Shown here piece after piece: positions 25,201 to 27,193 of a DNA stretch of 27,193 nucleotides. Source of the DNA: Apostichopus californicus (lineage: Eukaryota > Echinodermata > Holothuroidea > Aspidochirotida > Stichopodidae); NCBI GenBank assembly GCA_020650975.1, contig JAIPMN010185006.1:1-27193 (forward strand), given 5' to 3'. The stretch's first letter is position 1. Each line of letters starts with the position of its first letter. A program made the translations under genes and the position numbers. The notes beneath the pieces are model-generated. The model worked only from the letters and a program-made list of their open reading frames with translations. It made no database searches and was not told the DNA's origin.

Positions 25201-26879
25201 AATTTTCGTTGTGATAATTATAACTAGTTGTCATGCCCGTACAAAAATAAGAAAACGTATGCACCTAACCATACTTGTCTGACAACACGCTATGTTCATT
25301 CCCCCCTCAAACTTAGTTGAACTACTAGAATGTACTTGAATTCCATAACTCCATAGTAGTTTAGTATGTTATGTGACTGGAATTGCATCTTCTTGTACTA
25401 TGAAATATCAGTTAAACACATATCAAATATAAACAGAAATTGAACAACAAAATTATTGCAACTGTGTTAGAAACATACAGATATCGTCAACATGGTACGA
25501 TACATTACGTAACTATGTAAATAACTCTTCGGGATGGAGTATATACTATAGAGTGACCTCTCCGAAGAAGTGAACGAGATGATAACAGCTTAAAAGAAAA
25601 AAGCAATTGATATTTCTTTAACGTAACTTTTAGATGAATATTATCACCCTTTTGGATTTTATTAATATCACATTTTAGTTCTCACCAGTTAGTATCGAGT
25701 AGCTTCACTTTTATTGAAAATGTGTATCTTAAGAAACACTTTCATATCTTAAATTTGTAAACTTCAAAAGTTTTACTTGCTGCTTGTAGTCACATACTCA
25801 CATACATGGTTCTATCGTCGAAACTGTATATAGAACCATAATTCCATAGCCTTTATTTCTCTTTACTTTGAAGTTGCTTTATGTTTTTATGTACACATAT
25901 ATTCCTTGACTTGTGTTACAACTTATTGCAAATTGTTAGTTTTTGTGACAGTGCACATTTTTAACAGCTTGCTCTTTCAAACAAAATCCATAGTTTCTGT
26001 TCCTTGACACATCCATTAAATAATGTTATGAACATTGACATGTAATCTTAACCAATCAAAACCATCCATTTTAAAAGCAAAGAGCCTTTTTGAACAGTAG
26101 TTGTTGTATTATGTTTGATATAAAACAAACCGATGTATGAATTAAACAAAATATAGAGTGCAAAGACAAACATCATAAGTTTCCCACGACTTGGCTTTCT
26201 TTCCAAATGAGCGGAATGAGATGGATTTACCTGTAGTTTGTACACTTATAACATAAGACACGGGTAACTCTAAGGTGGAGATGACCTTCGATACGGTGTA
26301 AACGGACTCGTATTTCGTTGTAACATTTCTTATCACCAGTGAGCCGTTAGGATAAATATCAAATTCTCCGGAGTCGAAGCCGTCTCCTGTTTTCACTCCG
26401 TCTTTGTAAAGCAAGATGGATTTCATTTCGTTCACGTTATACCAAACTACCGCCAAATAGCTCTCGTTAAAAGAACACTGTACGATCCCCATCCTACCAA
26501 TTTCAAGATATTGCATCGGGGAACATTCTGGGAGTCCAAATGAATTCTCCTTGTGAGGAGTAAATTCTGTAAATTCTGCAGATGTAAAACATGTCGAATT
26601 ATATTAGTAGTTCTTGTGCAAGTATATACTCTTTTAAGCCTGACCATATTTACTTACAAATAACTTACTTATTCATGATACATAGTGATCGGGACACATG
26701 TGATTTTTCGATACATTTGCCGAGTAAAATCATCCCGATGCTGCTTAATGTGGACATATTTAGTTTTTATTAGCGTCGACCCGTCACATTCAGCACTTTT
26801 TTAAGAAGAAATACTCACCGCATATGCCCGGCGTCTGAAATATCGCTGCGGCTAATAACGCCAGATAGATGAAAGCCAT
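1176..26879 (-). CDS. Ig-TM-NACHT-LRR receptor, multi-exon gene (3' end uncertain)
   Basis: Predicted type I membrane receptor. Exons, 5' to 3' on the minus strand: 26879-26819, 26575-26231, 25183-24527, 22411-22073, 21946-21830, 21395-21349, 20520-20493, 20038-18522, 18126-17921, 17624-17548, 17055-16964, 10699-10503, 2797-2721, 1231-1176. An optional exon may lie at about 14681-14538. Each has an acceptor AG and a GT donor (GC once), and intron phases agree at every junction (1,1,1,1,1,0,1,0,2,1,0,2,1). Domain order in the 1272-residue product: signal peptide 1-20, Ig-like 21-135, Ig-like 136-240, Ig-like 245-354, Ig-like 355-467, TM about 477-501, basic linker 502-550, NACHT about 600-800 with helical follow-on to 1037, LRR module 1 1038-1162, LRR module 2 1163-1272. 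NACHT-LRR proteins are usually cytosolic innate sensors; the membrane Ig ectodomain is unusual. Function is inferred: ligand recognition outside, nucleotide-driven assembly inside. Main alternative: module 2 (below 10.7 kb) is the tail of a separate, broken paralogue. Confidence 0.75.
1240..2715. other. Receptor intron between exons 13 and 14
   Basis: Mostly AT-rich filler. A plus-strand frame around 1800-1952 resembles an exon with a CAG|GTAAAA donor, but no start or acceptor can be assigned. No repeat family was recognised. Confidence 0.4.
2721..2797 (-). CDS. Exon 13: second exon of LRR module 2
   Basis: 77 nt, phase 2 in, phase 1 out. It encodes FKWCLLPQSIPAKSIPSILK followed by SRNVK. 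Joined to exon 12 it gives L-E-E-L-L-F-K-W-C-L-L-P, matching L-K-N-L-T-F-I-D-C-L-L-P of module 1. The acceptor is 'cgttttcttctttattttgtag'; the donor is AAAG|GTAAAA. An internal alternative acceptor (tgttacctcag, 21 bases further in) would also keep the phase. Confidence 0.82.
2800..5737. other. Receptor intron upstream of exon 13, outside the element
   Basis: AT-rich with two 12-base G runs (3484-3495, 4783-4794) and the minisatellite at 4382-4441. Only short chance frames; no gene seen. Confidence 0.4.
4382..4441. repeat. 12-bp minisatellite, five units
   Basis: Unit g(c/t)(t/g)(g/a)aatgtgcg, repeated with drift: gaatgtgcggtt, aaatatgcagct, gaatgtgcggct, gaatgtgcggct, gaatgtacggca. The 12-base period gives a repeating four-residue pattern on the minus strand, which is the only reason that strand looks coding there. 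Confidence 0.8.
5743..5873 (+). repeat. Left subterminal array of CCTGGT motifs
   Basis: Five to six copies of (T/C)CCTGG(T)(T/G)A spaced roughly 20-35 bases apart, in inverse orientation to the right-hand array. Possibly the binding sites of the mobilising protein, as subterminal repeats are in several DNA transposon families. Confidence 0.65.
5879..5910 (+). promoter_or_regulatory. Octamer plus inverted CCAAT box, possible element promoter
   Basis: An octamer ATTTGCAT (5879-5886) is followed 20 bases later by ATTGG (5906-5910, an inverted CCAAT box). The pair sits just inside the left array and upstream of the plus-strand exon series, as expected for a proximal promoter. No clear TATA box. 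Assignment from motifs alone. Confidence 0.4.
7145..7413 (+). repeat. Tandem duplication of about 135 bp
   Basis: Copy 1 spans about 7145-7276 and copy 2 about 7277-7413. Shared blocks include 'cacagcagatcatga', 'ttggtgtaaatctcaataaa', 'gaactgcccata' and 'cattgattttctgaacatt'. The copies are close but carry several substitutions and small indels. The duplication is internal to the transposon-like element and upstream of its first splice-supported exon. Confidence 0.85.
7601..9400 (+). ncRNA. Spliced transcript signature inside the element (4 exons, probably non-coding)
   Basis: A run of plus-strand exons with good borders: 7601-7734 (acceptor tgttattttgtttggcag, donor ATG|GTAAGT), 8222-8289 (tctgtattgcag, TTCA|GTAAGT), 8459-8559 (aaatcttttgttgcag, ACAA|GTAAGT), and 9264 onward (attcctttcctag; end not defined, 9400 is nominal). 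Frames in all exons are short and broken (for example MEDFSKRS then stop), so a long non-coding RNA or decayed element gene is more likely than a protein gene. It runs opposite to the receptor gene. Confidence 0.45.
8459..8554 (+). CDS. 31-residue signal-peptide-like small ORF
   Basis: It begins at the first base of the third element exon: ATG AAC TTG..., reading MNLAFSLVTLLFWGISTSKG and then an 11-residue tail with one Cys, ending TAA. The first 16 residues are strongly hydrophobic like a secretory leader, but almost nothing follows. It could be the first coding exon of a lost secreted protein or chance. Confidence 0.25.
   Translation: MNLAFSLVTLLFWGISTSKGARVHPCNHSYM
9617..9985 (+). repeat. 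Five tandem copies of a 66-77 bp unit (right subterminal array)
   Basis: Copies begin near 9617, 9694, 9770, 9846 and 9912. Each reads 'gaa(a)(c/t)att(t/c)...tgatattaaccaggatagtattagca...' and contains AACCAGGA twice. Copies 1-4 are most alike; copy 5 has small indels. Further single AACCAGG motifs continue to 10120. The copies look like a local expansion of the transposon end. Confidence 0.85.
10503..10699 (-). CDS. Exon 12: first exon of LRR module 2
   Basis: 197 nt, phase 0 in, phase 2 out, residues 1163-1227. It begins IPIHCLHLVESF and ends ILKFVQQSHMLEEL. Clear paralogue of exon 9 (same phases, aligned C-L and S/C-H-M/N-L ends). The acceptor 'gaattgtcttcccttccttcag' is near-ideal; the donor is GTAAGT at 10502-10497. 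It is followed by a 7.7 kb intron that carries the repeat element at 5743-10164. Confidence 0.85.
10945..11265. repeat. Long imperfect palindrome (hairpin/MITE-like)
   Basis: Arms of about 140 bases. The innermost 35-bp parts (11041-11075 and 11139-11173) are inverted copies with one mismatch, and a second inner pair, GTGTAATCCCA/TGGGATTACAC, lies at 11089-11099 and 11115-11125. Outward the arms stay recognisable (GTTTTGT.CC, CTGGAT.GTGCT, ACACA.GAGAACACA). Transcribed as part of the receptor intron it would fold into a long double-stranded stem. No flanking duplication was identified. Confidence 0.85.
11270..14530. other. Intron, no supported gene
   Basis: AT-rich, with an 11-base C run (11826-11836). 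A minus-strand frame at 13328-13525 has protein-like composition but no recognisable family and no clear splice sites. I looked for a second and third LRR-module exon to accompany the copy at 14538-14681 and saw none. Confidence 0.35.
14538..14681 (-). CDS. Possible cassette or decaying copy of an LRR-module first exon
   Basis: The minus frame reads ICLHLHLKIENEPSLPRLCS and goes on to VLLEIASSHN, then GTAAGT. It resembles the module first exons: I-E-E-I-C-L-H-L against I-P-I-H-C-L-H-L, and S-S-H-N against E-C-H-N and Q-S-H-M. The expected acceptor is missing: the homologous boundary reads TG instead of AG. The expected phase-2 donor is also gone. Using the AG nine bases inside and the GTAAGT gives a 144-nt symmetric 0-0 exon that could be included without breaking frame. 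Either an optional exon or a relic of a third module; no matching second or third exon was found nearby. Confidence 0.35.
14690..16955. other. Intron with dispersed-repeat character
   Basis: Contains the GC-rich island at 15280-15425 and, around 15780-16050, moderately GC-rich sequence that reads like a degraded dispersed repeat. A short inverted pair, gatataacatc/gatgttatatc, occurs near 16573 and 16630. No gene seen. Confidence 0.35.
15280..15425. repeat. GC-rich island with repeated GGGGTCC / GCCCC motifs
   Basis: A locally GC-rich block in an AT-rich setting, with three copies of 'ggggtcc' and inverse 'gccccttgg'/'gaagccccgg' partners. Probably part of a dispersed repeat; no coding feature is visible. 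It lies in the intron between exon 11 and exon 12. Confidence 0.45.
16964..17055 (-). CDS. Exon 11: third exon of LRR module 1
   Basis: 92 nt, phase 1 in, phase 0 out, residues 1133-1162: LWKPSKHELLLDISYGTWKF plus ten more. The 'W-x-x-x-x...L-x-L/I-x-x-G-x-W-K' pattern matches the third exon of module 2 (TWWTTKVYDLNLQSGQWK). The acceptor is 'gtttacgtcttttccag' and the donor GTAAGT. It extends 12 residues past the shared W-K, so the true 3' border is a little less certain than the 5' one. Confidence 0.7.
17548..17624 (-). CDS. Exon 10: second exon of LRR module 1
   Basis: 77 nt, phase 2 in, phase 1 out. It encodes TFIDCLLPLSFSLESLSFFM and then KSKHPQV, continuing the LRR begun in exon 9 (LKNLTFIDCLL fits L-x-x-L-x-x-x-x-C-x-L). 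The acceptor has an excellent polypyrimidine tract (cttcctcctttgccctcag); the donor is GTAAGA. The exon at 2721-2797 has exactly the same length, phases and C-L-L-P core. Confidence 0.85.
17921..18126 (-). CDS. Exon 9: first exon of LRR module 1
   Basis: 206 nt, phase 0 in, phase 2 out, residues 1038-1105. It starts VPISCLVLDKGL and ends YAQECHNLKNL, the first recognisable leucine-rich turn. Position by position it aligns with the exon at 10503-10699 (IPIHCLHL ... VQQSHMLEEL), which has the same phases and nearly the same length. The acceptor is 'catttgtcttttag' and the donor GTGAGT. In NLRs this C-terminal region senses ligand or holds NACHT inactive; here that is inferred. Confidence 0.88.
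18522..20038 (-). CDS. Exon 8: NACHT NTPase and helical follow-on region
   Basis: 1517 nt, residues 532-1037, one large exon as is usual for NACHT domains. Walker A is GEPGYGKS (614-621, bases 19793-19770). Walker B is LVLLDGFDEY (691-700), with the double-acidic end typical of NACHT. The sensor-1 strand is LTTRPS (726-731). 'LCQVPLFF' (786-793) marks the winged-helix/HD boundary, and 'FYHKLFCEWYAAHYVA' (915-930) is the conserved helix seen after NACHT in NLRC4-like proteins. All residues needed for nucleotide binding are present. NACHT proteins exchange ADP for ATP to oligomerise. No CARD, Death, DED, Pyrin or TIR domain lies between the membrane and the P-loop. Phase 1 in, phase 0 out; the donor is GTAATT. 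Confidence 0.96.
20493..20520 (-). CDS. Exon 7: 28-nt micro-exon of the cytoplasmic linker
   Basis: Only 28 nt, phase 0 in, phase 1 out, encoding EIPMMKVDT plus the first base of Cys532. It is supported by a strong acceptor (tttgtttcttcacag, ending 20521) and a consensus GTAAGT donor (20492-20487). It is the only piece I found that bridges the phase-0 end of exon 6 and the phase-1 start of the NACHT exon. No known domain. Confidence 0.72.
21349..21395 (-). CDS. Exon 6: basic cytoplasmic juxtamembrane linker
   Basis: 47 nt, phase 1 in, phase 0 out. It completes an Ala codon and encodes KRRKPKRSGINDMEE. With the end of exon 5 this gives a dense basic cluster (residues 503-514) directly inside the membrane. 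Such clusters bind acidic phospholipids or act as stop-transfer signals; it also resembles a bipartite nuclear signal, which would matter only if the domain were released. The acceptor 'gttttcatttcag' is strong; the donor is GTAATG. Confidence 0.75.
21830..21946 (-). CDS. Exon 5: transmembrane helix
   Basis: 117 nt, phase 1 in and out. After a short charged stalk (RERDSN) it encodes an uninterrupted hydrophobic stretch of about 25 residues (477-501), followed at once by Cys-Arg-Lys-Arg-Arg, a typical stop-transfer signal. This gives a type I topology with the Ig domains outside and NACHT inside. The acceptor is 'tatattctgcag' and the donor GTAAGG. Because the exon is symmetric (1-1), skipping it would keep the frame and remove the anchor. 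Confidence 0.9.
22073..22411 (-). CDS. Exon 4: fourth, membrane-proximal Ig-like domain
   Basis: 339 nt, phase 1 in and out, residues 355-467. C-type-like Ig: Cys385 ('VLTCSV'), Trp398 ('LEWRAF') and Cys445 ('ITLECHAV'), with 'YDVSLTVNYDITL' as the E-F region. The acceptor 'tatcatttcag' is good. The donor is GCAAGT rather than GT: a GC-AG intron is assumed because it gives the same phase-1 junction as the neighbouring Ig exons and reads straight into the TM exon. Without it the frame continues only seven more residues to a stop. Confidence 0.85.
22415..23390. other. Receptor intron, downstream half
   Basis: No exon motifs on the receptor strand between the fourth Ig exon and the nested plus-strand fragment. 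Sequence just upstream of 23393 may be the 5' region of that fragment. Confidence 0.35.
23393..23848 (+). CDS. Small two-exon gene fragment nested antisense in the receptor intron
   Basis: The ATG at 23393 (context gaaATGGCGGCC) opens an acidic N-terminus with Asp/Ser/Glu-rich repeats (SDSDSYSEEGRE) and 'FPYMFEIAKRRPD', ending at CACAATG|GTAACG (23588). A phase-compatible acceptor (ttctgtcggctag) at 23813 leads to RAAMTGKIHW and a stop at 23848, for a predicted 77 residues. The short acidic start followed by Y-x-F-E is reminiscent of uncharacterised repeat-derived (transposase-accessory or P2X7-C-like) proteins in marine invertebrates; this is from memory and weak. Probably a truncated mobile-element gene. 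Confidence 0.4.
24527..25183 (-). CDS. Exon 3: second and third Ig-like domains
   Basis: 657 nt, phase 1 in and out, residues 136-354. Domain 2 has Cys168, Trp181 (in 'YLSWAKR') and Cys227 ('LLVCQAS'). Domain 3 has Cys272 ('YLSCND'), Trp282 ('LLMWKR') and the canonical 'EGLYACL' motif ending in Cys336. Two Ig folds on one exon suggest loss of an ancestral intron between them. The acceptor 'ttttctgcctacag' and the donor GTAAGC are strong. Extra cysteines at 148 and 156 may form an additional disulfide. The ligand cannot be read from sequence. Confidence 0.87.
25190..26225. other. Receptor intron between Ig exons 2 and 3
   Basis: AT-rich with only short chance frames. No additional Ig exon and no clear repeat. 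Confidence 0.4.
26231..26575 (-). CDS. Exon 2: first Ig-like domain
   Basis: 345 nt, phase 1 in and out, residues 21-135. It reads as a V-set-like fold: Cys54 in 'VQCSF', Trp65 in 'VVWY', then 'GSLVIRNVT' and 'ESVYTVSK' at the position of the usual D-x-G-x-Y-x-C. The second core cysteine is replaced by Val115, while an extra Cys38 lies upstream of the B strand. N-glycosylation sequons include NES (57-59) and NVT (104-106). The acceptor is doubled: two CAGs nine bases apart, both in frame. The donor is GTAAAT at 26230-26225. Confidence 0.82.
26819..26879 (-). CDS. Exon 1: start codon and signal peptide
   Basis: The ATG at 26879 opens a 20-residue leader (MAFIYLALLAAAIFQTPGIC) with a hydrophobic core of L, A and I and a helix-breaking Pro-Gly near the end, a typical secretory signal peptide. 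The exon ends on one extra G before a strong GTGAGT donor (26818-26813). The phase-1 intron right after the leader is the classic arrangement of immunoglobulin-superfamily genes. An acceptor-like 'tttatttacag' ends at 26905, so a 5' UTR intron is possible and the ATG exon may start at 26904. Confidence 0.85.
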
Positions 26880-27058
26880 GACTCTAAAGCGGGAGCAACT
26901 TCAACTGTAAATAAATTTCAAATTTTGTAACTTTTTGTGTGCAATTAAAAGAAATCTTACATCATGGTGATTGTAGCATCTAAATACTCAGAACATAGTA
27001 CAGATCGTTTCATTACCCACTACTAAATATATAGTGCTAAGAATATCATGACCGGATG

Positions 27059-27193
27059 TTATAAGGTCTTAGATTCCGTGATTATTTGCTGCATGTTTGA
27101 AATATAGTCCTTCGTGTCAATAATGAATTGATTCAGTTTATCAGCCGAACTCACTCCAACCCTAAGTTCCTTTATTTGAACTCCGAAAGGCAT
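27059..27193 (-). CDS. Open frame at window edge, possible 3' end of an upstream gene
   Basis: From the last base of the window the minus strand reads 44 codons without a stop (MPFGVQIKELRVGVSSADKL ... ITESKTL, then TAA). The composition looks protein-like (balanced charges, amphipathic). The frame is open at the edge, so the visible Met need not be the start. It ends 180 bases before the receptor ATG. It could be the last exon of a neighbour on the same strand, a repeat remnant, or chance. I do not recognise the family. Confidence 0.3.
   Translation of the reverse strand: MPFGVQIKELRVGVSSADKLNQFIIDTKDYISNMQQIITESKTL

Noticed and set aside
1..27193. Bacterial-type features (operons, CRISPR arrays, ribosome binding sites, terminators) and tRNA/rRNA genes
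   Set aside because: The exon-intron organisation is eukaryotic, and I saw no regularly spaced direct repeats with unique spacers and no tRNA- or rRNA-like sequence.

Overview
The window looks like metazoan nuclear DNA. It is AT-rich and has no dense coding. Short exons are separated by large introns with GT/AG borders, and there are many homopolymer runs and repeats. The gene content (immunoglobulin-like exons, a NACHT ATPase and leucine-rich-repeat exons) and the recurrent 'taggcctaggc' type sequence fit an invertebrate deuterostome. An echinoderm, possibly a sea cucumber, is my best guess, but the species is inference only.

The main content is one long minus-strand gene. It starts with an ATG at 26879 and can be followed through at least 14 splice-compatible exons to 1176. 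Read in order, it encodes a signal peptide, four Ig-like domains, one transmembrane helix, a basic juxtamembrane stretch, a complete NACHT NTPase with its helical follow-on region, and two copies of a three-exon LRR module. Every exon-exon junction keeps the reading frame. The chain sums to 3816 coding bases (1272 codons) up to the last exon I can place. This would be a membrane-anchored NOD-like receptor with an Ig ectodomain. That architecture differs from the classical cytosolic NLRs, and it is the most interesting thing here.

Layout, from high to low coordinates. 27193-27059: short open frame at the window edge. 26904-21830: signal peptide, Ig and TM exons. 21395-20493: two tiny cytoplasmic linker exons. 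20038-18522: NACHT exon. 18126-16964: first LRR module. About 14681-14538: a degenerate or cassette module exon. 11265-10945: long hairpin repeat. 10699-10503: start of the second LRR module. 10164-5743: a transposon-like element of about 4.4 kb sitting in the 7.7 kb intron of that module, with inverted subterminal repeat arrays, a 5-bp flanking duplication and its own plus-strand spliced transcript signature. 2797-2721 and 1231-1176: the remaining two exons of the second LRR module. A small plus-strand gene fragment (23393-23848) is nested in the intron between the third and fourth Ig domains.

Inferred working model: the Ig ectodomain binds an extracellular or surface ligand, and the NACHT-LRR portion acts as an ATP-driven oligomerising signalling unit under the membrane. 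No death-fold, TIR or kinase domain is visible, so the downstream partner is unknown. All exon borders come from reading splice motifs and frame; no transcript evidence was available.
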